Shown here in pieces: positions 28,334 through 40,408 of a DNA stretch of 64,000 nucleotides. The position numbers and the translations under genes were made by a program. This DNA comes from Aulostomus chinensis (lineage: Eukaryota > Chordata > Actinopteri > Syngnathiformes > Aulostomidae). The DNA lies in NCBI GenBank assembly GCA_037954235.1, contig JBBMOA010000014.1, positions 22,044,773-22,108,772 on the forward strand. Direction: 5' to 3'. The number at the start of each line of letters is the position of its first letter. Positions within the stretch are counted from its first letter, which is position 1. The notes under the pieces are model-generated. The model did not search any database and was not told the origin of the DNA. It saw only the letters and a list, made by a program, of their open reading frames with translations.

Positions 28334-28339
28334 AATAAA
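28334..28339 (+). terminator. Polyadenylation signal of pigc
   Basis: AATAAA about 380 bp downstream of the pigc stop, after a short TG microsatellite (28187-28208). Confidence 0.6.
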
Positions 28340-28344
28340 AGCAC

Positions 28345-30389
28345 ATTTTTAACCTGACTAATTATGTTCACGATGTTTCATTCATTTAAAGTTTTAGATC
28401 AACGTATTTCTAGGTGAGAACTTTGGCGATACTCTGCCTCCTAAACAATGACACGATCAACAGGAAGCAGCAAGATGAGAACTTCCTGTTGCAAGCTCTA
28501 TGGAAGTGAACCTGTTCCTGGTTGCAGGTCAGCGGGTTACGCCATGGAGGCGTTCTACCTTTTGTGAGTTGATGAGAAACTCGTGTGACTTCCCCGCTGC
28601 GTGACGCGCGTCCTCCTCCAGGGAGCAGCAGCCTCCCACCGTGAGGTGGACCTGAGAGCCTGGATTTAACTCCTGGCTCCGGACACCCGCTGACTGCTGG
28701 TTGTCGCTACGGCGCGTCCTCCTCGCTTTGGCTTTCTTGTAACTACGAGGTCGGTTGTGTAGCAGGAAACAGGAACCGTGCTGACGGCGGTGGGCCCTGA
28801 CATCGCGGGTGTCCCCTCAGGGGGTCACAGCTCAGCACATTATTTCCTTGAACACTTTGAATGTCTGATTTACCTCTGAATTCGTGTCGTGCGCAGTGAG
28901 ACGCAGTGCAACAACTGCAGTAATTAAACACGATTGGACGCGAACGGACAGACAGAAGGAAGAAGAAACGCGCTCTGGGCGTTTCTGGTGCTTTTCTGTG
29001 GTGTCGCTCATGTCCTTTGTTTTAGATTTGTTTATACAGTCTTTATTTTATATTTCTTAATGTCTTCATGCGTATTTTTTGAGCAATTTCATATTGCAAG
29101 TTTATTTCTTATGTTGCGGTGCCTTGTCACTGCTGCTGTATCACCTGTGGTTTGTCTGGGACTATTAAAGGATGATCTCATCACAAGTTAGTAACAGGTT
29201 CTTGTGTCATGTATCACTCTTTTTGATGTCATCATTAGTAGTAGTAGTAGTAGTAGTAGGATTCCACTGGTTGCGTGTACTTCTGTTCTATCTTCCATTC
29301 TATTTTTCCGGGGCGGGGCTTCCCTGGGGTCCGAGATGATTTAGTGCTGTAAACTAATAAAACTACTGGAAGAGCAGCAGCAGAATTTTTAATCTTTTCA
29401 AACTTGGTTGTTATTGGATTGAACTATTAGTGCATGAGTGTGTACAAGTCTCAACCCCACCCCCCCACACACACCCCACCCAGTGGGCAAGTGCTCGTGC
29501 ACGTGCGGGTTGGGATGTCTAGGTGCTCCAGCAGGATGAGGAGAACTCGGCGCTCTTGAATTGTTACAGGGAACAGGACGTTCCAAGAGTCTTTCGGATC
29601 CCCGGGAACGTCCCAGGATGTGTCCCAAGAGTTGAGCGGCGATGTGGAAGCTTCAAATGTTCTGATAATAAATCCAATAATTCACAAGTAATGATAGACT
29701 GGAGGTGGGGGACCCCAGCACCAAGGGCGGCCCTGGACACCTGCCTGCCCACCCGCGGATGGATCACAGTACTGCAGTACCCATCCTCTGGTGCCAAGTA
29801 TCTTGATTTCTATAACAACTCCCGCTTTTCACCACGACCCACCTGCCGTCTGACAATGGTACACGGGTTCAAGAGGTTCTGCTGAGTTATTCTTCACTCT
29901 TCAGAAACTCTGGGCAGCGACGTTACCGTTAGCGCGTGATGGAGGAGGGAGACGTCACAGCCGGGTAGAGCAGTGAGGATGATGACGGACCGAGACGATG
30001 AGAATAAAAGATCAACAAGAAAGCGCTGAAGGTGTTGAATATAATAAAATATTTATGGTCAATAAAGGATGTAATTTGTTCTTCTTTGGCCAGACACTGC
30101 CAACATGCCACCGACTCGCTGGACTGATGTCCTGTTTCAGCCGGACCCTTCATGCGTGCTGAGAACACAGCCAGGACTGCTAATGTACCGTAACAGCCCA
30201 GAGGTCTTGATGCGCGGCACTCCTCGGACTCTCAGCGGTGAGTCCATACTTCGCCTCGCAGCTGGAGGAGAGATAAGAGCCCATCGTCTCTGAGGAATTC
30301 CAGTGAAGGACGTTTTTCACCTTTGCGCGTGTGGACGGTCGGAGAGGAGAGTTCATTCGGAAGGATGCAGAAAATTCAGAAGTCATGTT
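28345..30389. other. pigc-dnm3 intergenic stretch
   Basis: Lies between the convergent 3' ends of pigc and dnm3. It holds a (TAG)n run at about 29237-29260 and GC-rich patches. The T-rich stretch ending near 29190 (GGACTATTAAAGGATGATCTC) resembles the 3' tail of a fish retroposon, but I cannot name the family. No gene is supported. Confidence 0.45.
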
Positions 30390-30406
30390 CAAAAATAAAA
30401 CACGTG

Positions 30407-30412
30407 TTTATT
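30407..30412 (-). terminator. Candidate polyadenylation signal of dnm3
   Basis: AATAAA on the minus strand, in an AT-rich block typical of a 3' UTR (TTTTTGAATAAACACG). It would end a terminal exon beginning near 30695. Confidence 0.45.
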
Positions 30413-30652
30413 CAAAAACAGTACAAATAGTGCATATATTTTCTGCTATTGCAGAATAACTGGTATTTGTATGTACACAGAGTCCAGGCGCTTGAGAGCA
30501 GTCAGCAGACAGCGAGCACATTCCAGCATTTATGGCCAATGATAATATGTACAAAACAGGCTGAAGAGCTGGTGGATCGAGCAGAGGCCGCTCCCCGAGG
30601 ACCCCGACACAAACCCAGCATAGAGCTTCAGCTGGATTACGCATCACTCAGG

Positions 30653-30695
30653 TCACTGCGGCTCTGGGCAGCAGTCAGACGCAGCTGGACGGACA
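30653..30695 (-). CDS. dnm3: Candidate last coding exon of dnm3
   Basis: A pyrimidine-rich acceptor (CATCTGCCCCAG|T) at 30696-30701 is followed, in the phase left by exon 19, by 13 codons reading VRPAASDCCPEPQ and a stop. The junction gives RVPS-VRPAAS, and human DNM3 likewise has VPS at its last exon junction. It would complete an 827-residue protein. The evidence is only splice phase, composition and position before the polyadenylation signal; other acceptors between 30.7 and 32.0 kb are possible, for example one at about 31975 giving a hydrophobic, unlikely tail. Confidence 0.3.
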
Positions 30696-32068
30696 CTGGG
30701 GCAGATGGGTAATGGAGTTTGAAGCCATAAAAAAAAAAACCCATTATTTCACCTTTGGGACTGCTGGCGGATCCCTCCTAGGACAAGATCAGATCAAAGC
30801 TGTTACTATGTGCTTCAATGAAGAAAAGAACAGAACTGAACGTGTTTGTGTCTCCAGGAAAGCAGTAGGAACTCCAGCGGGATATTTAATCATGTTCACA
30901 AAGAGCCAGCTTGATCATAGGATGGGCAGCAGGGAAGTCTTCTAATTCTCCAGCTGCATGTTAAAATACTTCTTACAAAACAGCCTAATTTAGTCAACAA
31001 AACAAGACAGTAACGGCTGTCAGAAAGCTCCGGGTGCTCACCTGGATTCATGCAGCCCTCTGATTTAGTTGGAGAGTTTTGGTACTTGCCAGAACACTGT
31101 AAAGTTACTTATGCGTCTTTATCGTGCACTCAAACAGAATAAGTTTGCAATAAAAAAAATCAACTGGAGAGCAAACACTGCTAAAATAAGAAGCTGCTCT
31201 CTCGCAAGTCACATAAATTTGTGATTAAAATTAGAATCCAAAGCATTTGTTGCATTCACTGTGGAGTCGTGTGGGCGGGGCTTCAGCTGAAAGATGTAAG
31301 ATGAGCATAAGTCCCGCCCACAAGACTGTCCAACAGCAAATACAACTTTCGGATTTCCATTAATAAAAAAAATGTAAGACAAATTTGTGACGACAGTGTT
31401 GATAGTTTTGCTCTCAAACTTTTTTTTTATTTGCTCAATTGTGATGCGAAAGCAGCTGCTGCGTATGAGCTGATCCTGGTGTCACCATACTACAAAATGA
31501 TGAGAGGACATTAAAATGTATTCATTTATAAATAACAAAGACACACAAGTTTTCTCATGTGTTTGTCTACAGGGCAGCGAGGCTGAGCAAGGTAAGGATG
31601 CATAGGGTTGGATGGAAAGAGTCAGGAAGGGAAAGAGGTGAAATGTATGCGGGAAAGAACCTAAAGAACCATTGGAGAGCACAGAGGAAATGAGGCAGAG
31701 AGAAAAGGGAGCGACAGGCCAAAAGCAGGGGAGGAACCAATGAAAGAGGAGAAGTGAAGAAATGCACAAGGAAAAGTAAGGGGGGAAAAGGAAAAATAAC
31801 GGTTATTGCACGAGGGAAACTGGGGAAGGCAATAAAACAAATGCATGCGAGCAGAAAGAGAGAAAGGGGGGTGAAGGACAGAGAGAAGATGAAAACTTGA
31901 CAGAGTGTGCAGCCTGTTGTCTCTGGCTGGACTAGAAAGCCGCACAGAGAGAGGTCCTGTCTGCTGAGGCTGATGGGAAAGAGAATATGAGAAACACATT
32001 TTCCAGCAAACCCCCACCCAGCTCAAATAACAACTGCATGTACCCCAGTGCCTCTGTAGGACACGTTT

Positions 32069-32071
<3 letters not shown>

Positions 32072-32149
<78 letters not shown>
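32072..32149. repeat. (TG)39 microsatellite
   Basis: An uninterrupted TG tract of about 78 bp. On the dnm3 strand it is a CA repeat beginning about 33 nt after the exon 19 donor site. Confidence 0.97.
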
Positions 32150-32153
<4 letters not shown>

Positions 32154-32182
32154 CCGCAAGAGGTCTTGGTGATAGAACCTAC

Positions 32183-35100
32183 CTTGGCACTCTCGGTGGG
32201 GCACGGTGGGGCTGGCCAGCGAGCTGCTGAGAGCCTTCAGTCCTGGAGGAGGCGGTGGGCCTGGTGTGTGTGGGAACCCGAGGAGCAGGTGGGGCATGGC
32301 CGCGAGTTACTGGATTGGCACCAGTCCTCCATGTTTTAGGGTGTGTAGGGCTGTGTGGAGAAAAGGCCCGTCAGTGACCGTCCTGTTGTAAGTTGAGGAA
32401 TGCTTCATTAAGTGGGTCTGTACCCGGAGGACTGTATCCAAGAGGAGTCTACAGGTGGCGGCAAAGGGGTGGAGCAGGTCGAGGTGGAGATCTCTCCGAT
32501 GACAGTGAGCGCCTCCTTCAGGGCAGCGTGTTTACGGAGCACTTCCTCCCGATGCTGCTGCTGCTCGGGTGACTCATCCATCAGCACCGAGCATTCTCCC
32601 AGAGCGTAGAGCTGCGCCAGCAGCTCCGAGCTAATGAACTCTTTCACCTATGGAGAGGGATTATAAACAGCTGTGACAAGTCAAAAACGACTTCTGGCCA
32701 GGACCCGGGGACTATAAGCTGGGGAGATTAGACCCTGTGATGTGATCCTCCACTCTGATTCACTCATACGACTGTAAATTCTTAAAAAGGGTGTTGAAAA
32801 TCAGATACTTGTAAAAGATTGATTCCAACAAAAGTTAGAGGGATACAAAGGGACAAAGAGAGAGCAGGCTTCACCTCAGTGGGGGGGGGGGGGGGGTAGC
32901 TTACACTGTTGATCATGAGGTGCATGATGGCCTTTGGCATCAAGTCTCTGACGGTCTTGTAAATGATGCTCATGTAAGAGTCGACCAGGTTATGAATGGT
33001 TTCCACCTGACGCTCCAGTTGAGGGTCTGTCAGGTCTGCAGCTCCGTCCCCCTGTCCATCCACCTGGGGGACAGACACACAGGTTGGAGGAGGAGTCAGT
33101 GCTTCATGTGCTACAGATGCTGCAGTGACTGGGGAGGAAACACCGCTGGTCATTTCATGCGAATGCAGATGTGCGCAGCGATCACGATGGGTCTTGTGCA
33201 CTGACATATCTTGTCATCCCTTCTATGAAGTAGAAGCAGGAACAAAGAGAGCAGAAAGGAGGGGAACACAAAGCAGGAGAGGGCAGAAGAAAGAAAAGGG
33301 GGAGTGGGTGAGGGACGAGGAACTGATGATTAGAAACAGACTAGAACACACACACATTGCAGTGACATCATGGGGCAAGAATGCTGCGCTGAAGAGCCAA
33401 CGACAGAGCGGGATGGAAGGGGTGGGGGCCTTGCTCTTTCTCTTTGGCAGGGAGAGTGAAGGGGGAACATGGACATGGAGAGGGGCTTCGAGGTTACGTC
33501 CTGGTTTAAGGTTTGCAAAGGTGATGATTGCAAGTAGCGCGACAGTACATGCAGGCAGGTGCAGCTCTCCACAGCCAAGGTTCAACGGGGTCGACACAGG
33601 GGTCAGAATACTAACTGTGACTTTCTCAGGGTAGACTCCCGCCCGCAGCAGAGACGCCTTCCAGCTGTCCAGCTCCTCCTGGGAGTTACAGGCCAACTCC
33701 AGGCATTTGTAGTCCTTATACACGTTCCTGCAAGTCAGTTCACTTCTGTCAGACGCCTCCATTTTTCAATCAGGACACTTCAAACATGCGTTAACATTTC
33801 CGCTCTGACTACCACTAACCACGCCTTTATCAGACAGACATGTCAGCCATGTTGAATACTGGGGTTGTTGTTTGCAGTGGTGATGAAGTGAACTCAAGTG
33901 GTGCTAATATTTTGGCCACTGCATTTACATTGATGAGGGGTAGGTGCCGTTCTCACCAGGACTATGTTTAGAGTCAGCTAGCAGATAGAGACCCGCTCTC
34001 CTCTCTGGTCCACCAGTCAGCTGACCGCTACTTAGCTTAGCTGCAGTGAATGCTAGCAGTGGAAGACGTCTTAAAAGTCATCCATATCACTTTCCTCCCA
34101 AAACATTCTTTGCCTGCATTAATAGGACTGCGGTTGGGCTTAACTTCTTCTATTACAATATAATGTTATTTTATCACATATACCCCCACCTCCTTGGAGG
34201 CTTCAGCCTGCAGATCCTCCTCTATGTGTATTCTGGTTAAAGTGGATCAGGATCAGACGTATTCCTCCTCTACTGCCCCACTGCTAGCGTTCATTACAGC
34301 TAAGCTAACTAGCAGTCAGCTGTTCGGTGGTGCTTGTTATATGGGGTCAAGTAGTCAACATAGAGAATTTAAGCAAAGCGTGTCAGAAATAATCCTTCCT
34401 GTAGCCTGTTTGAGTGATTCTGGACTGCTGCTTGTCTCGTGCGGAGCAGGCAGGTGGGGGAAAGCATGGAAGGTGGATGAACTAAAGTCATCAAACACCC
34501 AATTTAGTCCAGTTGATGGCCCACAACGCTTGTAGCAAGCTAACGTATAGCTGATGCTCCTGAGCTAACGGTAAGCTAATCTTAAAGCTGAACCACATTC
34601 GCATGTTACTGACCGACACAGAGGAGTTCTCGGATCCAGCTGGATGAGGTTGATCCCGTTGCCTTTGTTTTGACCACATCAAACGTTACATACAGCAGTT
34701 CTTTTATTTGTTTTTCGAGCCAAAGTTACAAGTGGTGCCTGAGTGCTGCTGCTGATTCTCCATGGTCTGGCTGCCACACCATCTCTGTGCCTGCCGTTCC
34801 CAGACAGGTACTACAGATGCTTCCTCTAATGTGAAATAAAGATCGTTCACTAGGCCCTTCGAGGACGACTTCAGATCAAATCTCCAGTCACACGCATGTG
34901 AGTCTCAGACTCAAGTCTCTGTGAATGATTTAGTCTAAGTGTGGTGAGCTGGACCGATGTCCTGAACATGTTAAATATCAACAAGTGACCCAAAGTCTCA
35001 TTTAGTGTGAAAGACCTGATGTGGATGGAGCTCGGGTCTCTAGGTTCATTGTAACCTAAACAGAGGCTGAACACAGGTCTTTAACACAAAAATACCCCTC

Positions 35101-35949
35101 TCCCCCAAATTTGATATGTTACTTAAATTCAATATAGGAAACTAATACACAGGAATGTAAACACACACGCATACACGAACGCACACTAAATTTCTTGTAT
35201 TTTTCCACAACTGCTGCGATTGACATGACCTCCCTCACTGCAGCTTATCCCCTCATTTTCGTTGTCCTTTTCCTCCCGTTTTCTACTCCTCAGTTCCTCT
35301 TTCTCTCCGTCTTTCCTTTCACACCATCATACCATCTTCGCGCTTTGGCTGTGGAGGCAACGCAGCAAAGCAAGAAACAATTAAGGGATCTGGAGCAGGC
35401 TTTGGCCCATCTGTAAAACATTTTTCCTTAATCACTCAGTTGTTTCTTTCCTCCTTTTGTTGTCCTCCTTCTCACATGCAGAACACATAGCAATTAACCT
35501 CAAATATGTGGAACCTTTGCGTGTGAGAATGGGGGACGCAGACAGAGAACTGACTACAACAATGTGGAGCTATAGAGAAGGATAAAGAAAGAGGCCGTCC
35601 GCTTGTGAGCTTATGGCTGGGCTACATTGGGTGAGGCTAATAAATCAGGGTGTGGTGGCTAGCAGTCAGGGAGCCAGGCCAACGATGACAATACTAGAGA
35701 GCTATTACACTAAGATCAGGACACTAACACACACCAGAGAGCCAAACACACATTAAAATTGCTCTCCATGCTGATTTAGCGCTCACATCAACCTAATCTC
35801 CTTCGCTAACGTCTTCTCTGCTCGTAGCCAGAGTGAGTTTTCGCTCATCTTGAGGAATTCCTGCACACAGCCCCGACTGCTTCAGATTTGAAGAGTTTCC
35901 TGAGGTTTTTGATTACTGTCAGACAGGGACGAAACCACTGCAATGTCTG

Positions 35950-36004
<55 letters not shown>

Positions 36005-38958
36005 TGCAAATACAGAAAGAGTAAGAGAGAGTGAGGGCGCAGGAAAAGGGGGGGGCGCCAAAGGACAGACTTTGACACATTCCTGGCCGATGCCTCTGAT
36101 ACTCTCTCTTTCCCGCTTTCTTTCTCCTCTCAACCCTTCCAATTCTTCTTCTCCCTCCTTTTTGTGGTGAGTCGAGCCATTCTTTCCAAACAAGAGCAGC
36201 CTCATCTCTGATCCAAGCTCTCTGGCTTTGATTAGCTGCTTAATGAGCCTGCCGTCGGTATGCTGTGGTCTATACACACGCAAAGGCACATACACACAAA
36301 TCCACATGCACACACAAATCCAGTTTGTGTGTCCGAATGCAGCATAGCGCAGTATTATAAACAAAGCACACATGCTCTGGTACAATCAGCCAGGCTTTGG
36401 TTCAGCTCCAGCTCCTAAACTCTTTCTTTTCCTCTTACGCTCGTTCTTTGTTTCTCTGTCTGTTTCACACACATAAGCGCAACACAAACCCAGCCCTGCA
36501 CTCAAAAGCCTGGCATATAGTTGTAGACAATAAAACTACCTGCTCCAGGACCCACTGGATATCCCCACGATTCCAGGGGCGAAGTTGAATGTAGGAGGTC
36601 AAACGAAAGACAAAACCACACTCTGACACATATTCCCTTTCCTTCCCTGACATGTCCACCCTTGTAAAATATCTACAACTTAAGCACGCAGGTGACAAGA
36701 GCACAACTCCCTTTTGTGACTCACACACTAGCTCATCAAACATGCACAAACACAGGCCTCCACTTACATACACAAACCTGAACTCTGTGTTGAAGATAGC
36801 GAAGATGAATTTGCTAGACATGAAACCCTTCTCCACATCACGAAGCTTTAGGTTGTCCAGAGGAAGCATGTACCGCTTCTCCTTCTCCTGGAAAAGGAAA
36901 AATATGGTCAGATAAAAGCTGACAGAGGTATGCACGGTAAAATATGTCATCACGGAGACGTAACATGGGTGTTGATACTAAAAAAACAACAACAACCTTT
37001 GACTACAGACAGTTCATTTGGGGGCTGCAGCTGTAATAGTCGCACGTCTGGTGCTGAATGTTTTTCGGGCTGCAGCTAAAGACAGAAGCAGCCAGCAGCA
37101 TTAAGGGACTGCAAGTGCTAAAGGAGAAGAGTCTGAGGGCGAGGCACGGAGGAGGTGAGATGTGTGAAAAGTATGCATGCAGAGCATCTAAGTTCACATC
37201 AGCTCACGTCTGCCTGTCGGACTGACTCACATTAACAACCCACTAACTAGTGGTAGACACAGTGGAGCAGCGAGAGCAAAGGGGAAAGAGATGCCATAAG
37301 TCCACAGTCTGTCATCACCATGGGGACTTATGAATGACAGAGAACAGTTGGAGGAGTAGAGCGGATGGAATGAGGACAACCAGACAGTTTGGAGGCAGGG
37401 TACCGAGAACTGAAGCTGGGAGGGACAGAATGAGTACAAAAAAGAGGGCGAGAGAGGCCGGACCCACATGTGAAAGTCATTACTCAGACTCAAGCTCTAA
37501 CACAACATTTCTCCAAGAGTGAAGCCCTTCCCCCTCATCTCTCCTCACTGGCCTGCTCCTTCTTTCGATCTTGGGAGAGGGGGGCTTCCACAGAGCTGCT
37601 CTGGTCATAGTCACAACTGTTGATGAAGAGGATGTGGAGGCCATCCGGAAAAAGAAGATAGAGATAAAGCAAGAAAACATGGTTCCTGTGAAATCCTGGA
37701 TGTTTTATCTGTGAGTGTGAGTGTGAGTGTTTGTGCGTTCACATTTGAGCACAACCACATGTGGTTTTTGGTGTGAGCGTGCTGCTAGTACATTTTGGTC
37801 TTCCCTCTCTCAGTGCTCCCTTGAACCCTACAACTCTCTTCCTTCGCTACTCTTTCCTTTTTTCCAAAGGGGCCCACTTCCTGTAACAGAGGCTGAAAAA
37901 AAATGACAGAACGGGATTGGCGCTCATACAGCAACATCTGGGATCGTTTTGGACAGAGGGGGAGGAGACTGGATGGAGTATAGGGTGTTCTGATGGGGTA
38001 GAAATAGAAAGTAGAGATGAGGAAGAGGAGGGTAGAGGTGGATGGAGGGATAGCGAGAGGTGAATTTTGCAAGAGTAGATGTGGAAGGGTTTTGAAACTG
38101 AGAGCAGGAGAGAGTGTGCTGGGGAAGTGGGGAGAAACTGCAGACCACTCCGAAGTTGATTCCCCGTGGGTCCCATCAACCCATATATGGCTGCTAAGTT
38201 CCTCCCTAACTCTCTCTCCATCTCGCACTCCCCTTATTTCCTTATGCCTTCCTGAGTTAACAGGCAGAGTCCTAGCTGAATGAGTGAATGTGCCACGTCA
38301 AGACTGGATACTATGCCGGGACACAGCCCTGCGGACGCCCAACTCAAGAGACGCTAACATTTCCAGAGAAGGAACACCCATAGGAGTGGAGGTCTGATGA
38401 GCGTGAGAGCCCTCGCCCTGCAACACAGCACAAAACCAGGATAAAGATAGCAGAGAATAACACGGGAAAACTTTTGCTGACTACTCCTCCCCGCCGGCCG
38501 GACTGCTAGCACACAACCAGGGTGTGAAAAGGCGAGCCCGAAGAGACAAGAAACAAGAAAGGATCCTGCTCCGTCATCCCAGTGTTCAGACTACCTGTTC
38601 AGGATCTTAGTGGTGTACAGTAGTCTGCACATTGGTTAGACTGTGCAAGGAAACTCTCCAGCAGCACACACAGATACCAGACACACACACAAGACTCAGG
38701 ACGGCATGAAACTTGCATGTTCTCAACGCTGTTGTGTCTTATAGTCTGTCTTGCTTAAACTTTTAAAAATGTGTTCAAATATGTATCCACTATCGCAAAC
38801 TTTTTTCGATTCAAGAAAACACATATGCATCCGTGCTGTCAGCACTAGCGAAGCGTAAACTGTACGACAGTTAAGACGTTTACATGCAGCAAATTCAAGC
38901 TTGAACTAGCGGCTGACGGTCTTTTCATTAAAGAGCAAACAAGCTAGCTGACGTTCAT

Positions 38959-38995
<37 letters not shown>

Positions 38996-39161
38996 AATGA
39001 AGAGAAGCTTTGAACTGACACATTTACTGTGCATGTGCATCGGTGTGGCTTGCTTTGAGTGTGTGTTAAATCTTGAGTCACTGTGAGATATACTTAAAAG
39101 AGCTGGAGCTGTGTGTTCTTGTCCTATAGACTAATGGATTGGAGATATGGAACGGGCCTCT

Positions 39162-39212
<51 letters not shown>

Positions 39213-40377
39213 AGCAGGAGGCGAGTAGATTAAGTGTATAGGCATTTAGTCGTCTGTTTTTCTTCACATTGCTTGCTGGAGCCCTGGCAGTTGAGGGTGG
39301 AGGAATGTATGTCTGCTCAGTGTGCTATAGAGACAAAACTCTGTGCTGTTGTGCTGCACTCGGTTTGAGGTCATAGCAGAGAGAAACTGTTGTAATCCAC
39401 ACAAAGAGATATAACATGTGGCCTTTAGTGTGTTTAATAAAAACTGGAGAAGCAAGGGATGGAGAAAGGAGTCGATGGGGTATGTGTGAGAGACACTGTG
39501 GAGTAGAGAGGGGGAGTCAAAGGGGGAGGTCTGCAATGTAGAAACAGCCATGTGGGATTTCTCTGGGCAGATCTTGGAAGCTGGTGTTTGGACAAAGCTT
39601 CAAATTTTCCAGCCAGGAATGTGCATAGTCCCAAGGAGACTGCCAACCACAGAAAGGGTGAGAGGGGGAGAGGGGGAGAGACAGAATGAGGGAGAAAGTG
39701 AAAGACAGACAGAGCGATGGGGAGTAGAAGAAAGTAAAGGTACAGACAGAGAAAATAAAAATAAGGGGGAGGCGAAGGAGAAGAAAAACGAAATGTCTGT
39801 GGAGTGAGCGTGGGCGGGAGTGTGAGAGCAGGAGCGGAGTGAGAGAAGAAGCAGAAGCTTGGCTTGTGTGACTGCACTGTTGCATTTGGAGAGGTCATAG
39901 ATCTGATCTTTGGTGATGATGCAGCTGACTGAAAATGCGATCAAGCCTTCACAACACATAAACACTGATAACCCTTCTCACAGGATCAGGACAATGACGA
40001 GTCCCAGTGAATCAGCAGTCCAGGTGACCTGCAGACAGTTTGCTGCTCAGCTGTGGTCACTGAACGCCCCCCTGCTGGCTTTGTAACATCTCTCACAGTT
40101 GTGCTGCGTCTGTGTACGTGTGTGACTTCATTTGTAAATGTTCAGTAAGGGAATGACAGCAAGAGGAAACCTATGACAGTGTGTGTGTGCGTATGTACAA
40201 TACACACGCCTGGAGCTGTGTCTGAGAACACTATGTTCAAGTGATCCGTGTTTAAGTGAAAGGTGACCGTGTGTCTGTCCCACAGAATATTTTTCTCCCC
40301 TATTTGCATGCCAGTTTGTTTACATCAGACTCTGCATGTGTACTGTATATACAAGTCTGTCCACTGTATAGATGTGT

Positions 40378-40408
<31 letters not shown>

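Noticed and set aside
28934..29191. Hydrophobic 85-codon frame that could suggest a small membrane protein
   Set aside because: T-rich sequence reads as hydrophobic residues by chance; it lacks an ATG at its start and ends in a retroposon-like tail.
31661..32297. Overlapping minus-strand frames rich in Ser, Phe, Pro and Thr-His
   Set aside because: They arise from pyrimidine-rich sequence and the CA microsatellite after dnm3 exon 19. A terminal dnm3 exon starting near 31975 would have to be read in a hydrophobic frame unlike a proline-rich tail.
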